From UBA6623 sp965217195 (GTDB taxonomy: Bacteria; Acidobacteriota; Terriglobia; Bryobacterales; UBA6623), in NCBI GenBank assembly GCA_965217195.1, contig CBDCHL010000005.1, positions 682,001-746,000 on the forward strand: a DNA stretch of 64,000 nt. The letters run 5' to 3'. The translations under genes were made by a program, and so were the position numbers. This document shows, one piece after another, positions 49,808-59,615 of this stretch; within the stretch, counting starts at the first letter, position 1, and each line of letters opens with the position of its first letter. The notes below the pieces were generated by a model. The model was not told the origin of the DNA. It saw only the letters and a list, made by a program, of their open reading frames with translations, and did no database searches.

Positions 49808-51088
49808 ATGAGTCGTCCCACAACCTTAACGTCCGGTGCACCCTCACGACGTCAATTCCTCGCCCGCGGTGCTGCATTTCTCCCCGCGGCGGCAGCGACG
49901 CTGATCGAGTTGGCGCCTTCGCTCGCTGCGGCCGGAGGCGGCGAAAGCTACTGGAAGCTTGTTCGGGAGCAATTTGCCTTTCGCGATGAAAAAGTTCCCA
50001 TGAACGCCGCGAACCTTTGCCCCGCGCCGCGCGTCGTGGCCGAGCGCATCACGGATCTGACGCGTGACATCGATCTAGATTGCTCTTTTCAGAATCGTGG
50101 TAGATTTCCCGCGATCCTCGAACGAGCCCGCGAGAAGGTCGCCCGGCAGCTTGGCGCCTCGGCCGATGAGATTGCCTTTGTTCGCAATACGAGCGAGGCG
50201 AACAACACGATCAACAACGGCCTGTCGCTCAACAGCGGAGATGAGATTCTGCTTTGGGACCAAAACCACCCGACCAATAACGTTGCCTGGGAAGTTCGCT
50301 CCAAGCGTTTCGGCTATAGGGCACGGAGGGTGGTGACGCCCGTGTCCCCGAGTAGCGAAGACGAGTTGAGGGCGGTGTTCGAGAAGGCCTTTGGTGCTCG
50401 AACGCGAGTGCTCGCGATCACTCACGCCTCGAACATCAGTGGCCAACGCCTGCCGGTCAAGGCGCTGGCCGAAGCCGCCCGCCGGCGCGGCATCTATCTC
50501 CATGTTGACGGGGCACAAACGTGGGGCGCTTTCGATCTCAACCTTCGGCGACTCGGCGTGGACTCGTTCACTGCCAGCGCCCATAAGTGGTTCTGCGGGC
50601 CCAAAGAAGTCGGACTGCTTTATGTTCGGAAGGAGAGGATTGAGGAGATTTGGCCCAATGTCGTGGCGCCGGGTTGGGGCACGGACGCTGATCCGGACGT
50701 CGCGGGCGCGCGCAAATTCGAGTCTTTCGGCCAGCGGGATGATGCGGCCCTCTCCGCCATCGAGACCGCGGCGGATTTCCACGATCTGATCGGCCCGGCC
50801 CGTGTCCAAGCACGCGTGTTGGAACTAGCCGCGCGTATCAAGAGCGGCGTGCGCGAACTAGGGGTGAAAGTGGTCACGCCCGCCGATCCCGCCCTCAGCG
50901 CGGGCGTCTGCATCATCGAAGTGCCCGAGGCCAATCGTCAAGAGCTACTCGACAAAATGTACCACGAACACGGCATCGCCGGGTCGACGGCGGGCGGGTT
51001 TCGGCTTTGCCCGCATATCTACAACACTCACGAACACGTTGATCGCGCGATCGCCGGACTAAAGCGCCTGGGACACTTAATTGGCTGA
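49808..51088 (+). CDS. exported class V aminotransferase-fold PLP enzyme (Tat signal)
   Basis: The 426-residue protein starts at 49808 behind a perfect AGGAGG site. It has a twin-arginine signal (APSRRQFLARGAAFLPAAAA). The class V fold follows, of isopenicillin N epimerase/cysteine desulfurase type: IAFVRNTSEANNTINNGLSL, ILLWDQNHPTNNVAWEV, VLAITHASNISGQRLPVKAL, GIYLHVDGAQTWGAFDLNLR with the PLP Asp, and TASAHKWFCGPKEVGLLYVR with the Schiff-base Lys260. The C-terminal part has GSTAGGFRLCPHIYNTHEHV with the carboxylate Arg. PLP should be loaded before export. The natural substrate, probably an amino acid or peptide, is unknown. Confidence 0.85.
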   Translation: MSRPTTLTSGAPSRRQFLARGAAFLPAAAATLIELAPSLAAAGGGESYWKLVREQFAFRDEKVPMNAANLCPAPRVVAERITDLTRDIDLDCSFQNRGRFPAILERAREKVARQLGASADEIAFVRNTSEANNTINNGLSLNSGDEILLWDQNHPTNNVAWEVRSKRFGYRARRVVTPVSPSSEDELRAVFEKAFGARTRVLAITHASNISGQRLPVKALAEAARRRGIYLHVDGAQTWGAFDLNLRRLGVDSFTASAHKWFCGPKEVGLLYVRKERIEEIWPNVVAPGWGTDADPDVAGARKFESFGQRDDAALSAIETAADFHDLIGPARVQARVLELAARIKSGVRELGVKVVTPADPALSAGVCIIEVPEANRQELLDKMYHEHGIAGSTAGGFRLCPHIYNTHEHVDRAIAGLKRLGHLIG

Positions 51089-51260
51089 CGAGAACGCGGA
51101 ATGGGAGACAACGGAGCCCCGAACCCAGGTCGGACCGCGTATGTCCAGCAACTGAACCCCGAACGAAAGTGAGGGGTCATCGTGAGCGTTCTGCAGTTTC
51201 GAGTGCGACACAGCCTAATTGGGAGTGGTCCACCGCCGCGGACCACGCGGCCCAGCAGCG

Positions 51261-51638
51261 ATGTCCGGCGAAATCCCTGAAACAGTTCGGCGGCGCCTCC
51301 TTCAGTTGCGCGGCGAGATGCTCGCTCATCTCGAGCGCACCGAGTCGAATACCGCCTGCTGTCGTCGCTGCTTGCTCCCCTACCCCGAAGGCGACTTCGA
51401 GTCTTACGATTTTTGCCCCTGGTGCTCTCTCGCTGTTCGCGGACGCACGCCGCGCTATGATGAGTCGCGCAAGATCATCCAGAAAGAGCGCTACGGCTTG
51501 GACGAAATCCAATGCGGAGAGTGCGGCGGGGAGTACGAGCAGCCGACGGCGTATCCCTTCAAGTTTTGTCCCCACTGTGGAGCGCCTTTCTCCGCACAGG
51601 ATGAGATATTGATCGAGCTGCCGTTTTGGGTGCGATGA
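51261..51638 (+). CDS. zinc-ribbon protein, 125 aa
   Basis: The small protein has four CxxC pairs: CCRRCLLPYPEGDF, DFCPWCSLAV, IQCGECGGEYEQP and FCPHCGAPF, which can hold two zinc ions in two ribbons. The start (MSGEIPETVRRRLLQLRGEM) is helical. No catalytic domain is attached. It could be a nucleic-acid or protein adaptor. The frame also runs upstream to 51219, but the start at 51261 suits the predicted fold. It precedes the peptidase gene by 66 bases. Confidence 0.7.
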   Translation: MSGEIPETVRRRLLQLRGEMLAHLERTESNTACCRRCLLPYPEGDFESYDFCPWCSLAVRGRTPRYDESRKIIQKERYGLDEIQCGECGGEYEQPTAYPFKFCPHCGAPFSAQDEILIELPFWVR

Positions 51639-51703
51639 TCCTTGTTCGGCAGCCGGACCCGCCAAGGCAGTTAGAACCCTTGCTGATTTTCCGGGAATTG
51701 CCG

Positions 51704-53857
51704 ATGAAACTTCCTCGCCGTGTCTCGAGCGTGCTTACGCCGGGCGCCGCGGCGGCATCCATTATTCTGGGAACCATGGCCTGCAGCGAGCCGATTCCTG
51801 TCCTACCCCCTGTAGCGAGTGTCATCCCGCACGCCCGAACCGTCCACGGCGAAGAACGCACGGACAATTATCACTGGCTCCGCAAACGCGGAAGTGCTGA
51901 CGTGATCGCATACTTGGAAGCCGAGAACGGGTATACCGAGTCGGTGATGAAACCGACCGAAGACCTGCGGGAAAAGCTTTACGACGAACTCGTCGGGCGC
52001 GTCAAGGAAACCGATTCGGAGGCGCCGACGCGTGTCGATGACTATGAATACTATTCCCGTACCGAGGAAGGCAAACAGTACCGCATCCATTGCCGCAAGC
52101 CCGCGGGCGGGAATGGGGAAGAGTCTCAGGGGGCGGAAGAAGAGATTCTTCTCGACGAGAACGTCCGGGCCGAAGGGAAGAAGTACTTCCGGTTGGGGGC
52201 GTTCGAGGTCAGCCCGAACCATAGCCTGCTGGCCTATTCTTCCGACACCGATGGCTCGGAAACCTACACCCTGCGCGTCAAGGATCTAACCACAGGGGAA
52301 CTACTCGAAGACGCGATTCCGAACACCTATACCTCGGTCGAGTGGGCCAACGACAGCCGAACTCTCTTTTACAACACGCTGGACGAGGCCAAACGCCCCT
52401 ACAAACTGTTTCGCCACGTCCTGGGCGAGAACCCCGCGTCCGATGCGCGGGTGTTTCACGAGCCCGACGATGCTTTCTACCTCAGCCTGAGCAAGACTCG
52501 CAGCAAGAAGTACTTACTGCTGCAGCTCAAGAGCAACACGACGTCGGAGATTCACTACCTCGACGCCGACCGCCCGAGCCGACACTTCCGCGTGATCGAA
52601 CCCCGGCGGCAAGACGTCGAATATTACGTTCACCACGGCACGGACCGGTTCTTTATCCGAACGAACGATCGCGCCAAGAACTTTCGCCTGATGGAAGCCC
52701 CCGTTGCCGACCCTTCACGCAGACGCTGGAAGGAGGTGATTCCTCACGATGAGGATGTCCTGCTCGAGGCCGTCAGCGTGTTCCAGAACCACCTCGCCGC
52801 GTGGACCCGTGCCGGCGGACTGGAGCACATTCGTATTCGGGATCTGCATTCCGGCCGCACGCACGAGGTCGAATTCGACGAGCCTGTCTATAGCATCAGC
52901 GGAGCGTGGAACCCCGCATTCCGGACCTCCACCTTGCGTTTTGTCTACAACTCCCTGACCACGTCACGCTCGGTGTTTGATTACGACATGGATGCGAAAA
53001 CGCGCGAACTCAAGAAGCGATACGAAGTCCTGGGCGGCTACGATCCGGCGGACTACGCGTCCGAACGTCTTTTCGCGACCGCCGAAGACGGCGTTAAGGT
53101 TCCCATCTCGCTGGTGTACAAGAAGGGATTCACCAAGGACGGTTCCCACCCGTTGTTCCTCTACGGGTACGGTTCCTACGGGATAACCATCGACCCCAAC
53201 TTCTCGTCCGTGCGCATCAGCTTGCTCGACCGGGGCTTCGTTTATGCCATTGCTCACGTCCGGGGCGGAGAAGACCTCGGACGGCGATGGTACGACCAGG
53301 GAAAGCTGTTAAACAAACGCAATACGTTCACAGACTTCATCGCCGCGGCCGAGCATCTTGTCGAGCAAAAGTACGCCGATCCGAAACGTGTGGTGATTCA
53401 AGGGGGAAGCGCGGGAGGCCTGTTGGTCGGCGCGGTTCTCAACATGCGCCCTGATTTGTTTCACGCCGCCATTGCGGCCGTGCCGTTCGTCGACGTGGTG
53501 AATACGATGCTCGACGAATCCATTCCTCTGACGGTGACCGAGTATGAAGAGTGGGGTAACCCCAACGACAAGAGATTCTACGACTACATGCTGTCGTATT
53601 CTCCCTACGATAACGTCGAGCGCAAAGACTACCCGCACTTGCTCGTTACGGCCGGCCTGAATGATCCGCGAGTGCAGTATTGGGAGCCCGCCAAATGGAC
53701 GGCGAAACTGCGGGCTCTCAAGACCAACTCCAACCGTCTTCTGCTCAAGACAAGAATGGGTGCAGGACACGGCGGACCGTCGGGTCGCTACGAACGTCTG
53801 CGCGAGAAGGCCTTTGAGTACGCCTTCCTGCTCGACGTGCTGGGCGTTGAGGAATAG
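51704..53857 (+). CDS. prolyl oligopeptidase family (S9A) lipoprotein
   Basis: The 717-residue protein has a lipoprotein-like signal (TPGAAAASIILGTMACSEPI). It covers the seven-bladed propeller (DNYHWLRKRGSADVIAYLEA start motif) and the alpha/beta-hydrolase domain. The catalytic triad is Ser569 in VIQGGSAGGLLVGAVLNMRP, Asp654 in GLNDPRVQYWEPAKW and His689 in MGAGHGGPSGRYERL. YGYGSYGITIDPNF and GFVYAIAHVRGGEDLGRRWY are the oxyanion-side signatures of oligopeptidase B/PtrB-like S9A members. It should cleave short peptides at Pro or basic residues outside the cytoplasm. Confidence 0.9.
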   Translation: MKLPRRVSSVLTPGAAAASIILGTMACSEPIPVLPPVASVIPHARTVHGEERTDNYHWLRKRGSADVIAYLEAENGYTESVMKPTEDLREKLYDELVGRVKETDSEAPTRVDDYEYYSRTEEGKQYRIHCRKPAGGNGEESQGAEEEILLDENVRAEGKKYFRLGAFEVSPNHSLLAYSSDTDGSETYTLRVKDLTTGELLEDAIPNTYTSVEWANDSRTLFYNTLDEAKRPYKLFRHVLGENPASDARVFHEPDDAFYLSLSKTRSKKYLLLQLKSNTTSEIHYLDADRPSRHFRVIEPRRQDVEYYVHHGTDRFFIRTNDRAKNFRLMEAPVADPSRRRWKEVIPHDEDVLLEAVSVFQNHLAAWTRAGGLEHIRIRDLHSGRTHEVEFDEPVYSISGAWNPAFRTSTLRFVYNSLTTSRSVFDYDMDAKTRELKKRYEVLGGYDPADYASERLFATAEDGVKVPISLVYKKGFTKDGSHPLFLYGYGSYGITIDPNFSSVRISLLDRGFVYAIAHVRGGEDLGRRWYDQGKLLNKRNTFTDFIAAAEHLVEQKYADPKRVVIQGGSAGGLLVGAVLNMRPDLFHAAIAAVPFVDVVNTMLDESIPLTVTEYEEWGNPNDKRFYDYMLSYSPYDNVERKDYPHLLVTAGLNDPRVQYWEPAKWTAKLRALKTNSNRLLLKTRMGAGHGGPSGRYERLREKAFEYAFLLDVLGVEE

Positions 53858-53986
53858 AGCTTTTTAGCGAAGGTCCGGCGGCCCGCACGGTGAGTGTACG
53901 CGGCAACTCGGCGTCGTCCGCCCCGGGAGGTGGCGCGGGAAAGTAGGCCTGGGTGAAACGAAGCAAACCCCGGCGGGGCGGCCCAA

Positions 53987-54316
53987 TTACACGTGACCGT
54001 TGAGCAGGGTGGCTACTTTCTCTTTCCCGACCGCGCCGACCACTTGGTCAACGACAGCGCCGTCTTTGAAAAGCAGCAGGGTGGGGATGCCGCGCACTTG
54101 ATAGCGGGTCGCGACCCCCGGATTATTGTCGACATCCAACTTGCCGACTTTGGCTTTTCCCTGGTATTCGGTGGCGACCTCGTCGACGACCGGCGCCATG
54201 GCGCGGCAAGGCCCGCACCAAACCGCCCAAAAATCAACCAGCACGGGTAGGTCTGATTGCAAGACTTCGGTGTCGAAAGAGTCGTCACTGAAATTTAGTG
54301 TGTGGGGTCCGGCCAT
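53987..54316 (-). CDS. trxA: thioredoxin
   Basis: The 109-residue protein starts MAGPHTLNFSDDSFDTEVLQ and has the redox motif FWAVWCGPCRAMAPVVDEVA (Cys34-Gly-Pro-Cys37). DVDNNPGVATRYQVRGIPTL with the cis-Pro and LLFKDGAVVDQVVGAVGKEK are the usual C-terminal parts. It keeps cytosolic cysteines reduced, with thioredoxin reductase elsewhere. The upstream in-frame ATG at 54334 adds six residues only. It is convergent with the peptidase gene. Confidence 0.9.
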   Translation of the reverse strand: MAGPHTLNFSDDSFDTEVLQSDLPVLVDFWAVWCGPCRAMAPVVDEVATEYQGKAKVGKLDVDNNPGVATRYQVRGIPTLLLFKDGAVVDQVVGAVGKEKVATLLNGHV

Positions 54317-54563
54317 GAAGATCCTCCGCGCCATTGAAGCGCTGCTTGGGACTTGAATTATCAGATTAGCAAATCCTCGAAATCCAGCAGATCAGACTCA
54401 TGCAATCCACGTAAACTTCCGGCCTAGAGGGTCTTACCCTCCGCCCCTGCCGCCTGTCGACGAACCGGCCGCTTGCCACCGTCTTCTCGAGCGGATTAAC
54501 GATAACCGCGCGCTGGGACGATGAGCCTCTTGTGGGGAGGTGTACACCGACCGGGAGGCTGTG

Positions 54564-56645
54564 GTGAATCACGACTCGATTGAGCGAATCAGCATCAACA
54601 CGATTCGAACGTTGTCGATGGATGCGGTGCAGCGGGCCGGCTCGGGACACCCCGGGACGGCAATGGCGATGGCTCCGGTGATGTACACCCTCTGGCAGCG
54701 CCACTTACGCTTCGATCCCGACGACCCGATTTGGCCCAATCGCGACCGCTTCGTACTCTCGATCGGTCATGCCTCGATGCTGCTCTATTCGATGTTGCAC
54801 CTTGCCGCGGTACGGGCCGTGAATCCTAAGTACGAAACGCTGGGCGAGTTGTCTGTTTCGCTCGACGACATCCGCAAATTTCGGCAGTTGGGTAGTAAGT
54901 GTCCCGGGCATCCTGAATACCGCTGGACCTCGGGGGTCGAGGCGACGACCGGGCCGCTGGGTCAAGGCGTCGCGACCAGCGTCGGCATGGCCGCGGCGGC
55001 GAAATGGATGGCCGAATATTTCAACCGCTCACGGTATGAAATGTTCAACTACGACACCTATGCCCTGTGTGGCGACGGCTGCATGATGGAGGGCGTCAGT
55101 CAAGAAGCCGCGTCGTTGGCGGGGCACCTCAAGCTGTCGAACCTTTGCTGGATCTACGACAACAACAAGATTTCGATTGAAGGGCATACCGACTGGGCCT
55201 ATAGCGACGACGTAGCGACGAGGTTCATCGGGTACGGCTGGAACGTCACGAGAGTCGGCGACGCCAACGATCTGGAAATGCTCGACCGTGCTTTCAATAC
55301 CTTCAAGAGGACCCTTGACCGCCCAACTCTGATCATCGTGGACAGTCATATCGCGTACGGCTCACCCAACAAGCAGGACACCAGCGCGGCGCACGGCGCA
55401 CCGCTTGGAGAGGAAGAGACTCGGTTGACCAAGAAGAACTACGGTTGGCCCGAAGACGCTGAATTTCTTGTCCCCGACGGTGTCCGGGAACATTTCCAGC
55501 AGGGCATTCAGCGGCGCGGGCGGGGGCTGCGGCAGACGTGGATGGTCAAATTCGACGAGTACCGCGCCGAATACCCCGAGCTGGCCGACCATCTCTACAA
55601 AATGCAGCATCGGCGATTGCCCGACGGCTGGGACGCCGCCTTGCCCAACTTTCCATCAGACTCGAAAGGGCTGTCGGGACGAGATGCTTCCGGGAAGGTG
55701 CTCAACGCCCTCGCCGAGAAGATGCCCTGGCTGGTGGGCGGCTCGGCCGACCTTTCCCCCTCAACGAAAACCAGGCTCGAATTCGAGGACTCCGGGGATT
55801 TCACACCCAAGACGTACTGGGGTCGAAACTTCCACTTTGGCGTGCGCGAACACGCCATGGCATCCGTCTTGAACGGCTTGTCGCTTTCGAAGGTCCGGCC
55901 ATTCGGGTCGGGTTTCTTGATTTTCAGTGACTACGCTCGGCCGGCGATTCGGCTCGGCGCGCTGATGGAACTGCCGGTGGTTCATGTCTTTACGCACGAC
56001 TCGATCGGCGTCGGTGAAGACGGGCCGACGCATCAACCGGTCGAGCAACTGGCCTCGTTACGGGCGATTCCGGGGCTTGTGACGCTGCGCCCCGCCGACG
56101 CGAATGAGGTTGTCGAAGCGTGGCGTTTGATCGCCGAGTTGCGGCACCAGCCCGTGGCGCTGGTGCTGTCAAGGCAGAACCTTCCGACGCTGGACCGCAG
56201 GCGCTACGGCTCCGCGGCAGGTCTGGCTAAGGGCGCTTATGTGCTCGCCGATGCCGCGGACGGCCCGCCTGGACTTCTGCTATTGGCCAGCGGCAGTGAG
56301 GTAAGCTTGTGCTTAGAAGCCCATGAACAGCTCCAGCGTGAGGGAATCGCCGCCCGTGTCGTCAGCATGCCTTCTTGGGAGCTTTTCGAACAGCAGCCTG
56401 AGGCCTACCGCAACAGCGTGATTCCGCCCGCGATCGGGGCTCGTGTTTCGGTCGAACAGGCTTCTACTCTCGGCTGGGAGCGCTATGTCGGCATCGAAGG
56501 GGTCGCCATCGGGATGACGACCTTCGGCGCGTCCGCCCCGCTCAAGGAACTGCAACAACGATTCGGCTTTACGCCCGACCATGTTGTCGACGCAGCCAAG
56601 CAGCAATACCGGCGGGTTCAAAGCGGCGAGCCGGTATTGGTGTAA
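54564..56645 (+). CDS. tkt: transketolase
   Basis: The 693-residue protein begins MNHDSIERISINTIRTLSMD and has the TPP motifs: SGHPGTAMAMAPVMYTLWQR, TGPLGQGVATSVGMAAA, YALCGDGCMMEGVSQEAASLAG with GDG...E, and NLCWIYDNNKISIEGHTDWA. The pyrimidine domain has GVREHAMASVLNGLSLSKVR, YARPAIRLGALMELPVVHVF and THDSIGVGEDGPTHQPVEQL. It moves two-carbon units in the pentose phosphate pathway. GTG at 54564 with GGGAGG upstream is chosen; GTG at 54540 is possible. Next gene 54 bases downstream is the transaldolase fusion, so they form an operon. Confidence 0.9.
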   Translation: MNHDSIERISINTIRTLSMDAVQRAGSGHPGTAMAMAPVMYTLWQRHLRFDPDDPIWPNRDRFVLSIGHASMLLYSMLHLAAVRAVNPKYETLGELSVSLDDIRKFRQLGSKCPGHPEYRWTSGVEATTGPLGQGVATSVGMAAAAKWMAEYFNRSRYEMFNYDTYALCGDGCMMEGVSQEAASLAGHLKLSNLCWIYDNNKISIEGHTDWAYSDDVATRFIGYGWNVTRVGDANDLEMLDRAFNTFKRTLDRPTLIIVDSHIAYGSPNKQDTSAAHGAPLGEEETRLTKKNYGWPEDAEFLVPDGVREHFQQGIQRRGRGLRQTWMVKFDEYRAEYPELADHLYKMQHRRLPDGWDAALPNFPSDSKGLSGRDASGKVLNALAEKMPWLVGGSADLSPSTKTRLEFEDSGDFTPKTYWGRNFHFGVREHAMASVLNGLSLSKVRPFGSGFLIFSDYARPAIRLGALMELPVVHVFTHDSIGVGEDGPTHQPVEQLASLRAIPGLVTLRPADANEVVEAWRLIAELRHQPVALVLSRQNLPTLDRRRYGSAAGLAKGAYVLADAADGPPGLLLLASGSEVSLCLEAHEQLQREGIAARVVSMPSWELFEQQPEAYRNSVIPPAIGARVSVEQASTLGWERYVGIEGVAIGMTTFGASAPLKELQQRFGFTPDHVVDAAKQQYRRVQSGEPVLV

Positions 56646-56699
56646 CGTCGTCCGGGCGTTGAGTTGCCCGCCGGCACGCCGAGACACCAGAGAACAATC

Positions 56700-59552
56700 A
56701 TGAACCCACTCCAACAACTTTCCCGGCAGGGACAATCGGTTTGGCTCGACTTCATCCGCCGGGACTTGATCGAAGGCGGCGGCCTGCAAAGGATGGTCGA
56801 CGCGGACGCGCTTGGAGGCGTGACCTCCAACCCGGCAATTTTCGAGAAAGCGATCTCCGGCAGCCCGGACTATCAGACGCTGCTCGACGAGCTTTCCTCC
56901 TCGGGCGATCTCGACCCGATGGGGCTCTATGAAAAGGTCGCGATCCGCGACATTCAAGACGCCGCCGATGTGCTGCGGCCGGTGTACGACCGCGCCGCCG
57001 GTCGAGACGGCTTTGTCAGCTTGGAGGTCTCACCCTTTCTCGCCCACGACACCGCCGGGACCCTTGAACAGGCGCGCCGCTTGTGGGCCGAAGTTTCGCG
57101 CCCCAACCTGATGGTCAAGGTCCCCGCCGCTCCAGAAGGTATCCCGGCGATCGAACAACTCGTCAGCGAAGGCATCAACGTCAACGTCACGCTATTGTTC
57201 GCACAAGAGGTTTACGAGGAAGTCGCCCGAGCCTACCTCAACGGTTTGGAAAAACGCGCGGCTGCGGGCGAGCCGATCAGCCGCGTCGCCGGCGTGGCCA
57301 GTTTCTTTATCAGCCGCATCGATTCCGCCATCGACGCCGAGATTGAGAAGAAGCTCCCGGGTGCCGATGGTGCGGCCGCCGAACGCCTGCGCGGGCTGTC
57401 GGGCAAGGTCGCGATCGCCAACGCCAAGCTGACCTACGACGCCTACAAAGGCATTTTCTCGGGTGATCGCTGGCAAGCGCTCGAGTCGAAAGGCGCGCAG
57501 CCGCAGCGCGTGCTGTGGGCCAGTACCAGTACGAAAAATCCTGCCTTCAGCGACGTTCTCTATGTCGAGGAGCTGATCGGGCCCGACACCGTCAACACGA
57601 TTCCTCCGGCCACGATGGACGCTTTTCGCGACCACGGCAAGGTTCGTGCCGGCCTCGGAGAGAATCTCGAAGCGGCCCGCCACACCATGCAGTCGCTGGC
57701 CGATGCCGGGATTTCGATGGACGCCGTCACGGACGAGTTGCTGACCCAAGGCGTGAGGCTGTTCGCCGAGGCTTTCGACAAGCTGCTGAACGCCGTTGAC
57801 GGTCGTTGCCGTGTCTTAGCTCATGGGGAGTGTAACCCCCAAAGTTACTCGGTTCCCGCCGCGGCCACTGCCAAGATCCAAGCCGCTCTCGACGATTGGC
57901 TGGTGAATGGCAAGATCCGTCGCCTGTGGGCCCGCGACCCCTCGCTTTGGAGCGGCGCGGATGAAGACCAATGGCTCGGCTGGCTCCACATTACCGAAGA
58001 GCAAATCGCGCATCGGCATCATTTGACCGATCTCGCCGAGGACGTCCGCGGGGCCGGTTTCACCGATGCCATGGTGCTGGGCATGGGCGGATCGAGTCTT
58101 TGCCCGGAGGTTTTTTCGCTGACCTTCGGCCCGCAGACCGGCTTTCCGCGACTCCACGTTCTCGACTCGACCGACCCGGCGCAGGTCAAAACGTTTGACG
58201 AGAAAGTCGACCTTGCCAAGACCGTCTTTATCGTCGCCAGCAAATCGGGCAGCACGCTCGAGCCCAATATTTTCCAACAGTACTTCTTCGAGCGGGTGCG
58301 TGAGACCGTCGGCGCCGAGCAGGCCCCGAAGCATTTCATCGCCGTCACCGACCCCGGCTCGCAGCTCGAAAAGACGGCCCGGGACCTCGGCTTCCGGAAT
58401 GTCTTCCACGGCTTCAAATCGATCGGCGGGCGCTATTCGGCCCTGTCGGATTTCGGCATGGTGCCGGCCGCCGTGATGGGCGTCGATACGGCGCTCTTTC
58501 TTGGCAATAGTGACCGCATGGCCGCCGCTTGCTCGCCTTGCTCCCCCGCGCCGGAGAACCCCGGCGTCGTGCTCGGCACTCTACTCGGCACCCTCGCTCT
58601 CGAAGGCCGCGACAAGGTCACGATCCTCTCCTCGCCCGGCATTTACGACCTTGGGGCGTGGCTGGAGCAATTGCTGGCCGAATCGACCGGCAAGCAGGGG
58701 AAGGGCTTGATCCCGGTGGACCGCGAGCCCGTCGGGCCACCCGAGGTGTACGCGGATGACCGCGTTTTCGTCCACTTGCGGCTCGCCTCGGACCCGGATG
58801 GGGAGCAAGTCCGTGCCCTGGTAAAACTGGAAGCCGCCGGGCACCCGGTCGTTCGCATCGAGATCCCCGACGTCCACGACCTCGGGCAAGAGTGGTTCCG
58901 ATGGGAGATCGCCACCAGCGTCGCCGGTTCGATTCTTGGAATCAATCCTTTCGATCAGCCCGACGTCGAGGCGGCTAAAATCGCGACTCGCAAATTGACG
59001 GACGAGGTCGAGCAAAGCGGGTCCTTGCCGCCGGAAACGCCTTTCTTTGAAAGCGATGGGGTAGGTCTCTTCGCTGACGAAAAAAACGCCGCGGCGTTGT
59101 CGGAATCCGTTGGTCCGGATCCTTCGCTCGCCGACTACCTGAGAGCTCATCTGAACCGCATTGGGGCAGGCGACTACCTAGCGCTGTTGGCCTATATCGA
59201 GATGAATGAAGCGCACGAGCGGTCGCTCCAAGCCGCTCGCGTCGCCATCCGTGACGCCAAAAACTCTGCGACCTGCTTAGGCTTCGGCCCGCGATTTCTG
59301 CACTCGACCGGCCAGGCCTATAAGGGAGGACCGAACAGCGGCGTCTTCCTGCAAATTACGTGTGAAGATGCCGCTGATTTGCCGATTCCCGGACGAAGCT
59401 ATACCTTTGGCGTCGTCAAGGCCGCGCAGGCACGGGGAGACTTTGAAGTCTTGGCCGAGCGCGGGCGGCGGGTCCTGCGCGTGCATTTGGCAAGCGATGT
59501 CGAGGCCGGCCTCGCAAAGCTCGAAGCAGCGGTAATCGAGGCTCTCCAGTAG
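56700..59552 (+). CDS. tal-pgi: transaldolase / glucose-6-phosphate isomerase fusion
   Basis: The 950-residue protein joins two enzymes. Residues 1 to about 370 are transaldolase: DALGGVTSNPAIFEKAI, RPNLMVKVPAAPEGIPAIEQ with the Schiff-base Lys, VNVTLLFAQEVYEEVARAYL and LWASTSTKNPAFSDVLYVEE. The rest is a PGI-type sugar isomerase: MVLGMGGSSLCPEVFSLTFG, VFIVASKSGSTLEPNIFQQY with the phosphate loop SKSGST, and ALSDFGMVPAAVMGVDTALF. GEQVRALVKLEAAGHPVVRI and the RVHLASDVEAGLAKLEAAVI end complete it. This bifunctional form is known from several bacteria and channels sugar phosphates between the pentose phosphate pathway and glycolysis. Confidence 0.9.
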   Translation: MNPLQQLSRQGQSVWLDFIRRDLIEGGGLQRMVDADALGGVTSNPAIFEKAISGSPDYQTLLDELSSSGDLDPMGLYEKVAIRDIQDAADVLRPVYDRAAGRDGFVSLEVSPFLAHDTAGTLEQARRLWAEVSRPNLMVKVPAAPEGIPAIEQLVSEGINVNVTLLFAQEVYEEVARAYLNGLEKRAAAGEPISRVAGVASFFISRIDSAIDAEIEKKLPGADGAAAERLRGLSGKVAIANAKLTYDAYKGIFSGDRWQALESKGAQPQRVLWASTSTKNPAFSDVLYVEELIGPDTVNTIPPATMDAFRDHGKVRAGLGENLEAARHTMQSLADAGISMDAVTDELLTQGVRLFAEAFDKLLNAVDGRCRVLAHGECNPQSYSVPAAATAKIQAALDDWLVNGKIRRLWARDPSLWSGADEDQWLGWLHITEEQIAHRHHLTDLAEDVRGAGFTDAMVLGMGGSSLCPEVFSLTFGPQTGFPRLHVLDSTDPAQVKTFDEKVDLAKTVFIVASKSGSTLEPNIFQQYFFERVRETVGAEQAPKHFIAVTDPGSQLEKTARDLGFRNVFHGFKSIGGRYSALSDFGMVPAAVMGVDTALFLGNSDRMAAACSPCSPAPENPGVVLGTLLGTLALEGRDKVTILSSPGIYDLGAWLEQLLAESTGKQGKGLIPVDREPVGPPEVYADDRVFVHLRLASDPDGEQVRALVKLEAAGHPVVRIEIPDVHDLGQEWFRWEIATSVAGSILGINPFDQPDVEAAKIATRKLTDEVEQSGSLPPETPFFESDGVGLFADEKNAAALSESVGPDPSLADYLRAHLNRIGAGDYLALLAYIEMNEAHERSLQAARVAIRDAKNSATCLGFGPRFLHSTGQAYKGGPNSGVFLQITCEDAADLPIPGRSYTFGVVKAAQARGDFEVLAERGRRVLRVHLASDVEAGLAKLEAAVIEALQ

Positions 59553-59615
59553 AAGCGGCGGAGCGGGCGCCGACTTTGCGTGACAGGCGCGAGGTCCACT
59601 CCGAGTCCACCCGAA

